Origin: Bryobacter sp. CoA8 C33 | Lineage (GTDB): Bacteria > Acidobacteriota > Terriglobia > Bryobacterales > Bryobacteraceae | Assembly: GCA_019931185.1 (NCBI GenBank) | Contig: JAINDK010000081.1 | Coordinates: 1-61,484 of the forward strand | Length of the DNA: 61,484 nucleotides | Direction: 5' to 3' | In this document: in pieces, positions 1 to 9,226 of the stretch | How the letters are laid out: each line of letters begins with the position of its first letter | Numbering within the stretch: position 1 is the first letter of the stretch | Notes under the pieces: model-generated | Seen by the model: only the letters and a program-made list of their open reading frames with translations | What the model was told of the DNA's origin: nothing | Database searches by the model: none | Made by a program: the position numbers and the translations under genes

Positions 1-29
1 CACCCCCTGCCCACGCCCCCTGCCCACGC

Positions 30-2447
30 CTACCAGGCCGCCTCCGGGTCCTTGCCCGCCTCATGCCGGCACGGCGCCCACACCAGCGCCGTAAACCCAA
101 CGCTGATGTTCATCTTCTTCGGCTTGATCGCCACCCGCTCCACGGCCGCGCTCGCCGCCTCCAGCCGCGCCGCCACCACCCCCACCTGCTTCTCGATCTC
201 GGCCTCCAACTCCGCCATCTGCGCCTGCACCGCCTCCACCGTATCCCCCGCCCGGCCCACGTCCTGGCTCTCCCGCATCACCTTGCCCGCCTGCTTCACC
301 GCCGTCGCCGCCTTGCCGATATTCGTCTTCGACAGCGCGCTGCCCCGCCCGAACATCGCCCCCAATACCCCGCCCAGCAGGCTCATCCCCGCGTTCAACA
401 TCTCGCTCGAGCGCTGTTCTTCCTGCACCTTCTTGGCAGCCTCCGCCTTCCGCAGCCGCTCCTCGAGCAGCGCCACCTTCGGCCGGTACTTCGTGCGAAT
501 CTTCTCGATTTCCGCATCCCGCTCCTCATGCATCTCATGCGCGATCCGCCCCCGAAAATCCGCCTCGCTCTCCCCGGGATGCGAAAACGCCTTCAACTCC
601 GGTGACAGAAACACCTCCAGCGTCTCCTGCCCGAATATGTGCCCCACCAGGTCCTTCTGCCAACCCCCGTAACTCTTCCCCTTCGTCGCCGCCCCGGCCA
701 GTTCCGCGTAGCCGATTCCTTCCTCCGGCGTCCCTTCCAATTCGTCCGGATGCAGGTCCACCACCTCGCTCTCGCTCCATTCCACCGGCGTATTGTCATC
801 CTTCACCGGCGTCATGTACACCCGGTCCACCGTTTCATCGATCCCGCTCTTCGTATCGGTAAATCGCACCTTCGCCGCCGCGCACAGATGCGGATAGTAC
901 ATCAGCCCCTCAACCCCGCCCCGCGCCGCCAAAAACTTCTGCACCACATCCGGCGGCAATACCGGCCGTGCCGCCGCCGGCGCCAGCGCCCGCACCTTGC
1001 CCCCCGCCTTCCCCTCGCCCGCCGGCGCGGCTTCCTCCTCGCGGCCCTTCAGCTTCTTCATCTGCTCCCGCGTCAGCGGCCCCCGCAGATAACTCAACGC
1101 CCACCGCGTCTGAAAGATCACCGGCGTATTCGTGTGCACGTTGTTCAGATAGAACACCCTCTTGCCCAGGCTCGACAGAATCTCGTCCGTCTTCCCCGCG
1201 TCAAACGCGATCCCCGCCTGCGCGCTCGCCCCGCTCAACCCCTCCATCAGCCGCGCCTTGTCCCGCTCCGTCTGCAGCCGCCCGATAAACCACGTCCCGC
1301 AATTCGCCAGTCCCTTGTAATCCAAATCCACAGGATTCTGCGTCGCCAGCACCACCCCCACTCCAAACGCCCGCGCCTGCTTGAGCAGCGTCAACAACGG
1401 CTTCTTCGTCGGCGGATTCCCCAGCGGCGGAAAGTAACCGAAAATCTCGTCCATGTACAGCAGCGCCCTCAGGCTCGACGTCCCCGACTGCGTCCTTACC
1501 CACCCCAAAAACTCGTTCAGCAGCAGCGCCACGAAAAACATCCGCTCCGCGTCGTTCAAATGCGCAATCGAGATCACCGAGATCTTCGGCTTGCCCTGCT
1601 CATTCCGGAGCAGCTTGCCGATCTCCATCCCCTCCCCTTCCATCCACGCCGCAAACCCCGGGCTCGCCAGCAGATTGTTCACCTGCATCGCCAGCGCAAA
1701 CCGCTCCTTGGCCGGAAAGAAGCTGTCCACATCGAGCACACCGATCTTCTTGAACGGCGGCGCCTGGATCTGCCCGATCAGCTCCGCCAGATTGAGGTCC
1801 TTTCCCTCCGTCCAGTTCGCCTGAAAAATCTGGCTCAGCAAAATATGCTCCCGGCTCTGCAGCGGATCGGCGTCAATTCCCAGCAGGCTCAGCACCGCCG
1901 TCGCCGCGTTCGCGATCCGGTCCATGAACATCTCCCGGTCTTCCCTCACTTCCTCGCCCGGCGCCCCGAAGCTCTTCAAGATCGACAACGGCCGCCCCAT
2001 CCGCGACCCCGGCGTGTAGATCTGAAACTCCGCCGCCTCACTCATCCGCCCGATCCGCTCCCCGTCCTGCCGCCAGTCCGCCAGCCCCTTGCGCCACAGC
2101 TCGGCCTGCTGCCGCCCATACTCCTCCGCGCTCACCTGCGCCTGCTGCGCTTCCTCCGCGTTCACCCACTCCGCGAAGTCCTCCGCGCGCAACTCCGGAA
2201 ACTGCAACAGCAGATTCCCCAAATCCCCCTTCGGATCAATCACGATCGCCGGAATCCCGTCCAGCGCCGCCTCCTCAAGCAGCGACACGCACAGCCCCGT
2301 CTTCCCGCTTCCCGTCATCCCCACGCACACCGCGTGCGTCACCAAGTGCTTGGATTCATACAGCACCAGGCTCCCCTTGCGCTTCTTCGCGCCTAGGTCA
2401 TATTCCTCACCGAGATAAAAGACTCCCAATCCCTCAATGTTTGCCAT
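30..2447 (-). CDS. HerA-like / DUF87-type ATP-binding protein
   Basis: An 805-residue P-loop ATPase of the HerA/FtsK-related group. Walker A is GMTGSGKT at residues 43-50 and a Walker B-like LLYMDEIFGY lies near residue 350. The N-terminal beta-barrel is short, and the motor domain contains VIDPKGDLGNLL, typical of DUF87 proteins. Residues about 640-790 are Glu/Lys/Ala-rich and probably coiled coil, with a Gly-rich hydrophobic patch (LLGGVLGAMFGRG) in the middle. Related proteins are motors acting on DNA or on membrane-associated substrates, but the substrate here is unknown. The gene is last of a three-gene minus-strand set and its start overlaps the MFS gene by 14 bp, suggesting translational coupling. 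No NurA-like nuclease is adjacent, so a HerA-NurA resection role is not supported. Confidence 0.85.
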   Translation of the reverse strand: MANIEGLGVFYLGEEYDLGAKKRKGSLVLYESKHLVTHAVCVGMTGSGKTGLCVSLLEEAALDGIPAIVIDPKGDLGNLLLQFPELRAEDFAEWVNAEEAQQAQVSAEEYGRQQAELWRKGLADWRQDGERIGRMSEAAEFQIYTPGSRMGRPLSILKSFGAPGEEVREDREMFMDRIANAATAVLSLLGIDADPLQSREHILLSQIFQANWTEGKDLNLAELIGQIQAPPFKKIGVLDVDSFFPAKERFALAMQVNNLLASPGFAAWMEGEGMEIGKLLRNEQGKPKISVISIAHLNDAERMFFVALLLNEFLGWVRTQSGTSSLRALLYMDEIFGYFPPLGNPPTKKPLLTLLKQARAFGVGVVLATQNPVDLDYKGLANCGTWFIGRLQTERDKARLMEGLSGASAQAGIAFDAGKTDEILSSLGKRVFYLNNVHTNTPVIFQTRWALSYLRGPLTREQMKKLKGREEEAAPAGEGKAGGKVRALAPAAARPVLPPDVVQKFLAARGGVEGLMYYPHLCAAAKVRFTDTKSGIDETVDRVYMTPVKDDNTPVEWSESEVVDLHPDELEGTPEEGIGYAELAGAATKGKSYGGWQKDLVGHIFGQETLEVFLSPELKAFSHPGESEADFRGRIAHEMHEERDAEIEKIRTKYRPKVALLEERLRKAEAAKKVQEEQRSSEMLNAGMSLLGGVLGAMFGRGSALSKTNIGKAATAVKQAGKVMRESQDVGRAGDTVEAVQAQMAELEAEIEKQVGVVAARLEAASAAVERVAIKPKKMNISVGFTALVWAPCRHEAGKDPEAAW

Positions 2448-3690
2448 CGCCGATAGTATCTCGTACCTGCCGCCCGATAATCACCCAGTTCAATACCGCC
2501 ATCCCATACAGCCCCACCATCACATACAGCGGCAAATTCCAGTCCCCATACGCCGTCACCAGCTTCGCCAGCACGATCGGGCTCAAAAACCCGCCCACCT
2601 GCCCCGCCGTGTTCATCGTCGCCGTCATCACCGCCGAGTTCTCCTTGCCAAATTCAATGCACAACGAAAACGCCGCCCCCAGCGTGAACATGCTCGAGCC
2701 ATAGCTCAGCGCGATCAGCGACGCCGCCGTCTGCGCCTCCGGCGCGTTCGCCGCGAAATACATCGCCGTCATCGACACGCAATACGCGCTCCCCGCCACC
2801 CCCGCCCGGCCCCACACCAGCCCCATCCGCTTCGCCACATAGTCCGTCGCCATTCCCCCGCACAACGACGCCAGCGCCGCGATAAACATCGGCAGCCCAG
2901 CGAATACTTCCATCTCCCCCTTCGTCATCCCCCGGATCTCAATCAGGTAAGTCGGCAGCCACGTAATCACAAAGTACGTGCCCCAACTGTTGGCGAAATG
3001 GATCAGACAGATCGGTATCACAATCGGCACCCCAAACGCCGCCTTCCAGTCACCGTGCCCCGCCCGGATCATCCCCCGCTCCCGCTCGATCTTGTCTACT
3101 TCTTCCCGGCTCGTTCCCTCCTTATCCCTTGGCTCATCCCGGAACCACCACCACCACATCGCCGCCCACACAAAACCCACCAGCCCAAACACCACAAACA
3201 CCCACCGCCACGGCATCTGCCCGCTCAACCATCCCACCAGCTTCGGCGTCAGTGCCCCTGCAATAAAGGCCCCCGAAAAAAATACCCCTTGCGCCTTACC
3301 CCGCTCCCCGGCCGGAATCCATCGCGAGAATACCCGCCCCACGCACGGCCACGCCCCCGCCTCCCCAATCCCGAACAGAAACCGGATCACCAGCAGCGAA
3401 GCATAGCTCCACGCCGCCGCCGTCGCCACCGTAAACGCGCTCCACCACGCCACGATCCGCGCGATCACTCCCCGGCACCCGATCCGGTCCGCCCACGCCG
3501 CCGTCGGGATCTCAAACACCGCATAAGCCACCGTGAACGCGCTGAACACATAGCTCATCTCCTCCAGCGATAAACCCAAATCCTTCCGGATCTGCGGCGC
3601 CACCACCCCAATCGCCACCCGGTCCAGATACGTCACCCCCGCCAGCATCACCGTCATCGCGACGACACGCGCCCGCATCGGTATCGCCAT
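2434..3690 (-). CDS. MFS transporter, ACS-like family
   Basis: A 418-residue integral membrane protein with about 12 predicted hydrophobic segments and the short N-terminus usual for MFS carriers. The segment LAGVTYLDRVAIGVVAPQI followed by DLGLSLEEMSYVFSAF matches the anion:cation symporter subfamily (hexuronate, glucarate and tartrate carriers). The R-x-x-x-G-x-x-E pattern of that family appears as RFLFGIGEAGAWP. It probably imports an organic acid anion with protons, but the substrate cannot be read from sequence. Its ATG overlaps the stop of the upstream secreted-protein gene (TAATG), and the downstream ATPase overlaps its end, so the three genes look co-transcribed. Confidence 0.85.
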   Translation of the reverse strand: MAIPMRARVVAMTVMLAGVTYLDRVAIGVVAPQIRKDLGLSLEEMSYVFSAFTVAYAVFEIPTAAWADRIGCRGVIARIVAWWSAFTVATAAAWSYASLLVIRFLFGIGEAGAWPCVGRVFSRWIPAGERGKAQGVFFSGAFIAGALTPKLVGWLSGQMPWRWVFVVFGLVGFVWAAMWWWWFRDEPRDKEGTSREEVDKIERERGMIRAGHGDWKAAFGVPIVIPICLIHFANSWGTYFVITWLPTYLIEIRGMTKGEMEVFAGLPMFIAALASLCGGMATDYVAKRMGLVWGRAGVAGSAYCVSMTAMYFAANAPEAQTAASLIALSYGSSMFTLGAAFSLCIEFGKENSAVMTATMNTAGQVGGFLSPIVLAKLVTAYGDWNLPLYVMVGLYGMAVLNWVIIGRQVRDTIGDGKH

Positions 3691-4487
3691 TACTTTTCCG
3701 CCTTCCTGTATCCCGCTGGTATCACAAATTCACTCGCGGCCAATGCCGCCGTCGAATATCCCCCCCATTCCGTCACCATCTCCATCAGATTCCCGCCCTG
3801 CATCCCCGCCATCGCCCGCTCGGCCATCTCCGCTTGCTTGCCCCCCATCTTCTTCATCTCTTCCATCTGCTTTTGCATTGCCTTCATCTGTTCATTCATC
3901 CCCCGGTCCATCTTCATGCGCGTGATCTGCAATACCGGCGCCCCGTTCACTTTTGCCATCTCCCGCTGCATGTCCGCCAGCATCTTCCGCGTCGGCCCGT
4001 CCGCCATCACCGGCCCGATCGCTTTATCCGCCATCCGCTTGGTCGCCACCCCCCATTCTTCCACCCCCGGCACTTCCCGGCTTACCCACATCTCGTTTTC
4101 CATCGTCAACGAACTCCGTCCCCCGGCCATCTCCATCGTCATCATCACCTGACGGCACTGGTAGTTCCCGATCTTCTTCACGGCCCCCGTTTCCTTCACG
4201 CTCGTCTTCAATTGCCCCGTACCCGTCTTCATCCCCACCGCCCCCTCTTCCATCACCCGCACCACGTACGTCTTCGCAGCCGGCCGCAGAACCGTCATCG
4301 TCCGCGCCTCCAGGTCCAGAATCGTGATGCTCCCCGCGCTCTCCATCCGCACCTTCATCCCCTTCATCTTGAAACGCGTCGTCGCTCCCACCGCCCCCCC
4401 GCGCTTCACCGTCGTCGCATAGCTGATATCCGCCCGCGCTGCCCCCACGCAACCCGCCGCCGCCAATAGCACTGCAATTTTCCTCAT
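3690..4487 (-). CDS. Secreted DUF4412-like protein
   Basis: A 265-residue protein with a clear Sec signal peptide (MRKIAVLLAAAGCVGAARA, predicted cut before DISY). The mature part begins like DUF4412/LolA-fold proteins, with beta-strand-rich ISYATTVKRGG and FKMKGMKVRMES, and has a Met/Lys/Glu-rich helical section (MKAMQKQMEEMKKMGGKQ) near residues 195-215. The Met-rich patch could bind metal, but that is speculation. It is first of a three-gene minus-strand run and lies divergent from the zinc-ribbon gene at 4530, so the promoter should sit in 4488-4529. Function unknown. Confidence 0.7.
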   Translation of the reverse strand: MRKIAVLLAAAGCVGAARADISYATTVKRGGAVGATTRFKMKGMKVRMESAGSITILDLEARTMTVLRPAAKTYVVRVMEEGAVGMKTGTGQLKTSVKETGAVKKIGNYQCRQVMMTMEMAGGRSSLTMENEMWVSREVPGVEEWGVATKRMADKAIGPVMADGPTRKMLADMQREMAKVNGAPVLQITRMKMDRGMNEQMKAMQKQMEEMKKMGGKQAEMAERAMAGMQGGNLMEMVTEWGGYSTAALAASEFVIPAGYRKAEK

Positions 4488-4529
4488 AAATCGTCAGGTC
4501 CGATTGTATACTGGCAACCTAAGGCAACC

Positions 4530-4724
4530 ATGTTCCCGACTGAATTTCGACTGGGCGACACCATCGACGACTTCTGCGTCAAATGCAAGCGCCTCACCAA
4601 CCACAACATCGTTTCCCTCAATGGCCCTGATCCCGCCAAAGTCCGCTGTTGCACCTGCTACAGCGATCACGACTACCTGCGCGAGATCGCCCCTCCCCCC
4701 AAGCCGCGAAAAGCCGCCAGCTAG
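4530..4724 (+). CDS. Small zinc-ribbon protein
   Basis: A 64-residue protein with two Cys pairs, C16-x2-C19 and C40/C41-x-C43, about 20 residues apart: the layout of a single treble-clef or zinc-ribbon fold. AAGG at 4521-4524 precedes the ATG by five bases and TATACT at 4507-4512 could be its -10 box. Small zinc ribbons with a DDFCVKCKR-like start are common as conserved hypotheticals in Acidobacteriota. Its TAG shares a CTAG palindrome with the stop of the converging permease gene, so the two genes end head-on with a 4-bp overlap. Function unknown; nucleic-acid or protein binding is the usual guess. Confidence 0.75.
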   Translation: MFPTEFRLGDTIDDFCVKCKRLTNHNIVSLNGPDPAKVRCCTCYSDHDYLREIAPPPKPRKAAS

Positions 4725-6961
4725 TGCTTGCTGATCTCCCGGTTCAGTTGCTCGACGATCTTTTCCTTCTCCGGACCGTCCAGTTCCCCGTCCAGCCGCC
4801 GCAACGCCATCCCCACCACATCCCGGTGATGCAGCCGGCTTCCCAGTTGCTCATTGCCCGAGAGCTTCAGCCAGATCTCATGCAACAGATCCACGTCCTC
4901 CGGCCATAGCCGCGGCGGATGCGGCCCCAGATTCACAAATACGCTCGCCCGCCCTTCCGCGATGATCTCGAGCGAAAACGGATGCTTCGGCTCCGGCAGC
5001 CGCTCCCACGCCAGCCCGATCCGCCGCGCCAGTTCCTCGCTCGCCATCTTCGCGCTCACCCCGCTCACCAGCCGTGACGCCTTCAGCTTATGCGCCGTCT
5101 GCACCATCGCGTCAAACGGGTCCACCGCCGGCACCACCAGCAAATCCACAGGCTTGCCTTCCTTCTCCGCCAGCGCCACCACGTGCGAGAACAACTCCTG
5201 CTCATAGCTCGTGAATAGTTGCTCGTCGGCCAGATCGTGCTCCCCCGTCCCGATCGCCACCGGCCTCACCGTCATCACCACAATGTCGTGCCGCCTCAGA
5301 TTCGTCTTCTCGAGCACCTTGCGCAAATGCTCCATCTGCCGCCAGCCCCGCACCGCCACCACCACACACCCCGGCCTCGCCTCCAGACAATCCCCCGTCA
5401 CCTCCACTTGATGCTCCAGGTTGAACTGCTCCAGTCCCTTGTCCTTCCGCTTCTGTCTCTGCCGGTTCACATACTCGCTCACCGTGAACAACGTGAACAA
5501 CACCACCGTGAACCCAATCCCGTATATCGTCGCCACCTTCTTCGAAATCAGGTTCGCGATCGCGATCAGAAACAGCGAAAACGTCATCGCCGCCAGCCCG
5601 AACGGAAACTCCTTGCCCGCGATCGTCAGATTGAATGGAAACTTATACTCCTGGTCATGCCGCTGAAAACGCAGCGCCAGCACTCCCAGCGCCTTCATAA
5701 AAAAGCTCCACACCACGCCGAACGCATACGCCTCGCCCAACAGATAAACATCCCCGCGCGAGCCCAGAATCGTCAGTATCTGCAACAGCGTGATCAGATG
5801 AATAATCCGCGCGCTCGTGCCGTACTTGTGGTGCGGCTTGCGAAACCACTTCAGCAGCACCCCATCCTCCGCCACCCGGTTCAACACCCCGTTGGCCCCG
5901 ATCATCGACGTGTTCACCGCCCCGCTTAAAATCATCGTCCCCACGATCACCACAAACACATGGAACCCATACTTCAGCAGCGCGTCCCCCTCCAGGTTCA
6001 TCGCCATGCCGCCAATCAGGTTGTCGTAATACTTCGGCCGGATTGAGTCCGGAATGATCATCACCGCCAGCAGCGAAATCAGCCCCGTCGAGACCACCGC
6101 GTAAATACAAACAATATTGCCCGTGATCTTCAGGTTCTTCATCTTCGGGTAGGCGATTTCCCGGTACACCTGCGCCAGCGTCTCAAATCCGCTCATCGCC
6201 AGCAGACTGTGCCCGAAGGCGATCAGCAGCCCCACCGCCGCGATGCTCGGCCAAAAGCTTCCTTCAAACCACCCCAACGAGTGCTCGTTAAACCGCAGGT
6301 TCTCGAGCACCGGCCCCGGCGGCAACTCCGCGTTCCCCCGCACCAGCAGCGTATAGCCGCTCCATAACAACAGCATCACCACCATCGCCGTCGTGATCTG
6401 CATGATCCGCAGCGCCTTCGTCGAACTCTCGTGGATCCCCTTGATGTTCTGCCACCAGAAATACATCGTCACCGCCATCCCGAATACCATCGCGAACGCC
6501 GGCGGATCCACATGATACGGCTGGTTCAGCTTTTCAAACGTCTCATTCAGCAAATGCCCCAGATACTGACCCGCCGACACCGACGAGATCGGCCCCGTCA
6601 GGATGTAATCCACGATCAGCGCACTCACACTGATCTTCGCCATCATCGGCCCCAGCGCGTCCCGCACCACCACATACACCCCGCCCCGCACAAACATGCT
6701 GCAGCTTTCCATGTACACGCTCCGCACCGCGAAGCTGTACAGCATCACACCCAGAATGAACCACGGCGCCGCTTTGCCGATCGCCTGCTCCGTGATGCCG
6801 CCGATATAGAACATCGTCGACGCCATGTCGCTCAACACAATCGCCGCCCCACGCCAGAAGCTGATAAAGGACAGCGCCACCGTCGTGGCAACAACAACTT
6901 TGGTAGTGGAGGATCCGGCCGGGGAGGAAGGAGAAGGGACGTCAGAGGAGGATGTGGACAT
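4721..6961 (-). CDS. APC-superfamily permease with C-terminal cytosolic domain
   Basis: A 746-residue protein. Residues about 20-500 form a 12-segment APC-type amino-acid/polyamine transporter, with SFISFWRGAAIVLSDMASTM at the first membrane helix. Residues about 510-746 are soluble, with a USP-like pattern (CVVVAVRG, DIVVMTVRP, DLLVVPAVDPFDAMV), as in several APC carriers with regulatory tails. The ATG at 6961 (MSTSSSDVPS) is preferred. The frame stays open to 7201, but that extension lacks transporter features and runs antisense through the start of cca. The gene is divergent from cca with a 51-bp gap. Substrate unknown. Confidence 0.85.
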   Translation of the reverse strand: MSTSSSDVPSPSSPAGSSTTKVVVATTVALSFISFWRGAAIVLSDMASTMFYIGGITEQAIGKAAPWFILGVMLYSFAVRSVYMESCSMFVRGGVYVVVRDALGPMMAKISVSALIVDYILTGPISSVSAGQYLGHLLNETFEKLNQPYHVDPPAFAMVFGMAVTMYFWWQNIKGIHESSTKALRIMQITTAMVVMLLLWSGYTLLVRGNAELPPGPVLENLRFNEHSLGWFEGSFWPSIAAVGLLIAFGHSLLAMSGFETLAQVYREIAYPKMKNLKITGNIVCIYAVVSTGLISLLAVMIIPDSIRPKYYDNLIGGMAMNLEGDALLKYGFHVFVVIVGTMILSGAVNTSMIGANGVLNRVAEDGVLLKWFRKPHHKYGTSARIIHLITLLQILTILGSRGDVYLLGEAYAFGVVWSFFMKALGVLALRFQRHDQEYKFPFNLTIAGKEFPFGLAAMTFSLFLIAIANLISKKVATIYGIGFTVVLFTLFTVSEYVNRQRQKRKDKGLEQFNLEHQVEVTGDCLEARPGCVVVAVRGWRQMEHLRKVLEKTNLRRHDIVVMTVRPVAIGTGEHDLADEQLFTSYEQELFSHVVALAEKEGKPVDLLVVPAVDPFDAMVQTAHKLKASRLVSGVSAKMASEELARRIGLAWERLPEPKHPFSLEIIAEGRASVFVNLGPHPPRLWPEDVDLLHEIWLKLSGNEQLGSRLHHRDVVGMALRRLDGELDGPEKEKIVEQLNREISKH

Positions 6962-7012
6962 AGTTTGCAATTCGCCGTAACAAATCGCAGCTTTTATTCT
7001 AGGCTGAAATCG

Positions 7013-8161
7013 ATGGCTCAGGAAGCCGCCCTCACCGCTCTCGCTACTCTCCACCAAGCCGGACACTCCGCTTGGCTCGTCGGCGGCTGCGTCCGCGACC
7101 TCCTCCTTGGCATCACCCCCAAGGACTTCGACATCGCCACCTCCGCTCTTCCCGAACAGATTTTTACTCTCTTCCCCCACGCCCAACTCGTCGGCGCGCA
7201 CTTCGGCGTCGTTCTCCTCTCAGCCCACCTCGAAGCCGCCACCTATCGCTCCGATCTCTCCTACCAGGATGGCCGCCGCCCCTCCGGCGTCGTCTTCCAC
7301 TCCGACCCCTCTCACGACGCCGCCCGCCGCGACTTCACCATCAACGCCCTCTACCTCGATCCCCTCTCCGGGCGCTCCCTCGATTTCCATGGCGGCCGCC
7401 ACGACCTCCAATCCGGCCTCATCCGCGCCATCGGCGACCCCGCCGCCCGCTTCGCCGAAGACCACCTCCGCCTCCTCCGCGCCATCCGCTTCGCCGCCCG
7501 CTTCGGCTTCACGATTGAGCCGGCTACCCTCGCCGCCCTCACCACCCACGCCCCCAGCATCCGCCGCATCGCCCCCGAACGCATCCACGACGAAATGCGC
7601 CGCATCCTCACCGGCCCCCGCCTCGACCTCGCCTGGCAACTCCTTTCCTCAACCGGCCTCTGGGCCGCCCTCGTCCCCGAAGCCCCCGCCGGCTCCACCC
7701 TCGCCCGCCTCACGCCCCCGGCCAGCCTCCCCCTCGCCTGGGCCGCCCTCCTCCAGGGCATCCCCTCCCCCCAAAACATTTTTCTCCGCTTCCGTTTTTC
7801 CGCCGCCGAACGCCGCGACACCCTCTTCCTCCTCCATAACCAGTCTTCTCTCCTCGCCTACTCCACCCTCTCCCTCCCCCAACAAAAACGCCTCCTCCGC
7901 CACCCCCTCTTCCCCAATCTCCTCGCCCTCCACCTCGCCACCCATGGCCCCGGCCCCACCGCCACCCACTGGCTCACTCAACAAACCCGCTGGTCCCACT
8001 CCGACCTCTGGCCCACTCCCCTGTTCAACGGCGACAGCCTCATCGCCCGCGGCCTCCCCCCAGGCCCCCATTTCCGCCAAATCCTCGCCCGCCTCGAAGA
8101 CCTCCAACTCACCAACCCCCACCTCACCCTCGCCGACGCCCTCACCATCCTCAAATTGTGA
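7013..8161 (+). CDS. cca: CCA-adding tRNA nucleotidyltransferase / poly(A) polymerase family
   Basis: A 382-residue class II nucleotidyltransferase that builds or repairs the tRNA 3' CCA end. The head domain has LVGGCVRDLLLG followed by the catalytic metal-binding DFD (residues 38-40). RRDFTINALYLDP and the DHLRLLRAIRFAARFGF neck motif follow in the expected order, with a helical body behind. The ATG at 7013 is taken because homology begins there, although the frame is open upstream. Family members can be CCA-adding, A-adding or poly(A) polymerases, and sequence alone does not settle which. It stands alone, divergent from the APC permease. Confidence 0.9.
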   Translation: MAQEAALTALATLHQAGHSAWLVGGCVRDLLLGITPKDFDIATSALPEQIFTLFPHAQLVGAHFGVVLLSAHLEAATYRSDLSYQDGRRPSGVVFHSDPSHDAARRDFTINALYLDPLSGRSLDFHGGRHDLQSGLIRAIGDPAARFAEDHLRLLRAIRFAARFGFTIEPATLAALTTHAPSIRRIAPERIHDEMRRILTGPRLDLAWQLLSSTGLWAALVPEAPAGSTLARLTPPASLPLAWAALLQGIPSPQNIFLRFRFSAAERRDTLFLLHNQSSLLAYSTLSLPQQKRLLRHPLFPNLLALHLATHGPGPTATHWLTQQTRWSHSDLWPTPLFNGDSLIARGLPPGPHFRQILARLEDLQLTNPHLTLADALTILKL

Positions 8162-8500
8162 ATCTCCCCATCCATCTGGACCGGAAATCAGATGGCCGCT
8201 CGATCGCCCCATCCCTCGCGTTGCCGGGTGTTCTCTGCCAACGCGCCACCCCCGAAGAACCTTTTTCCAATACCGAGCGCCTCGCCATCAAGGTAATTGC
8301 TCACAGCAAACTCCGGCCTTCCGCACCTGCTCTTTCTTTCCCCCTTCCCCATGAGCACTCGGCCGGACCCAACGATCTTGTTCCCACGCCCAACGCCGCC
8401 CAACCGCGCAATGCCGGTGACTTCGACGCTGCGATCATCGAATTACCCCCCCTCTAAGGGAATCGCTCATACCCTTCCTCTCGCTGAGTAAACAGCGCCC
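8162..8500. other. Convergent intergenic region with a short hairpin
   Basis: A 339-bp gap between the ends of cca and the SDR gene with no convincing gene. An inverted repeat with 7-bp perfect arms (CCATCTG at 8172-8178, CAGATGG at 8189-8195) lies 10 bp after the cca stop. It could stabilise or end the cca transcript, but no T-run follows. The rest has weaker C-bias than the flanking genes and shows no recognisable motif. Confidence 0.4.
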
Positions 8501-9226
8501 CTACTCCCGCAACGCCGCCGTCATGTCCATGCCATACGCCGACATCGCCCCATCCACCGGGATCACCGCCCCCGTCAAATAACTCGCTCCCTCCATCGCC
8601 AAAAACGCCGCCACCGCCGCAATCTCCTCCGGCCTCCCCATCCTCCCCAACGGCGTCCTCTCCTCGATCACTCGCATCGCCTTCCCGCTCTGCTGTATCT
8701 TCTCCGTCAACGCCGTCGCCACCCATCCCGGCGCAATCGCATTCACCCGGATCCCATCCTTAGCCCACTCCACCGCCAGATACCGCGCCAAATGCGCCAC
8801 CGCCGCCTTCGTCATCGCATACGCCGCGCTCGATCCCACCGACAACACCCCCGCTACGCTCCCAATATTCACCACACTCCCCCGCCCGCTCCGCTTCAGC
8901 CACGGATGCATCATCCGGCTCAACTCATGCATGCTCGTCGCATTCGTCGCCATCACCCGCTCATACTCCGCCAGCGTATACTCCACCGTCGGCTTCCTCA
9001 CATTCGTCCCCACATTATTCACCAGTACATCCACGGTCTCCCACGGCAGACTCGCGATCACCTGCTCCCGCCCCTCCGCCGTCGCCACATCGGCCACCAC
9101 TCCCTCCTCGAGCGACACACTCATCACCTCCGCCCCCAGCCGCCGGTACTCTTCCACAATCGCCCGCCCGATCCCTTGCGACCCGCCGGTCACCACCGCT
9201 CGATAGCCTTGCAAATTCCAATTCAT
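8501..9226 (-). CDS. SDR-family oxidoreductase
   Basis: A 241-residue short-chain dehydrogenase/reductase. It has the cofactor loop TGGSQGIG near residues 14-21, the NNVG motif, the catalytic Ser (VNIGSVAG) and the Y-x-x-x-K pair in AYAMTKAAV, then a classical C-terminal PEEIAAVAAFLAMEGASYLTG segment. Such enzymes reduce keto groups or oxidise alcohols with NAD(P)H; the substrate is unknown. The ATG at 9226 is chosen because GGAG lies six bases upstream and it forms an ATGA overlap with the stop of the PIG-L gene. This points to a two-gene operon, perhaps in sugar or glycoconjugate metabolism. Confidence 0.9.
   Translation of the reverse strand: MNWNLQGYRAVVTGGSQGIGRAIVEEYRRLGAEVMSVSLEEGVVADVATAEGREQVIASLPWETVDVLVNNVGTNVRKPTVEYTLAEYERVMATNATSMHELSRMMHPWLKRSGRGSVVNIGSVAGVLSVGSSAAYAMTKAAVAHLARYLAVEWAKDGIRVNAIAPGWVATALTEKIQQSGKAMRVIEERTPLGRMGRPEEIAAVAAFLAMEGASYLTGAVIPVDGAMSAYGMDMTAALRE

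Noticed and set aside
639-2396. Very long Arg/Pro-rich open frame on the + strand opposite the HerA-like gene (and many similar ones across the window)
   Set aside because: The strong C-bias removes stop codons from antisense frames. The product is low-complexity Arg/Pro/His sequence without any motif, while the opposite strand encodes a clear ATPase.
6962-7201. 80-codon N-terminal extension of the APC permease
   Set aside because: It overlaps the start of cca in antisense and has no transporter features; an ATG at 6961 begins the usual N-terminus.
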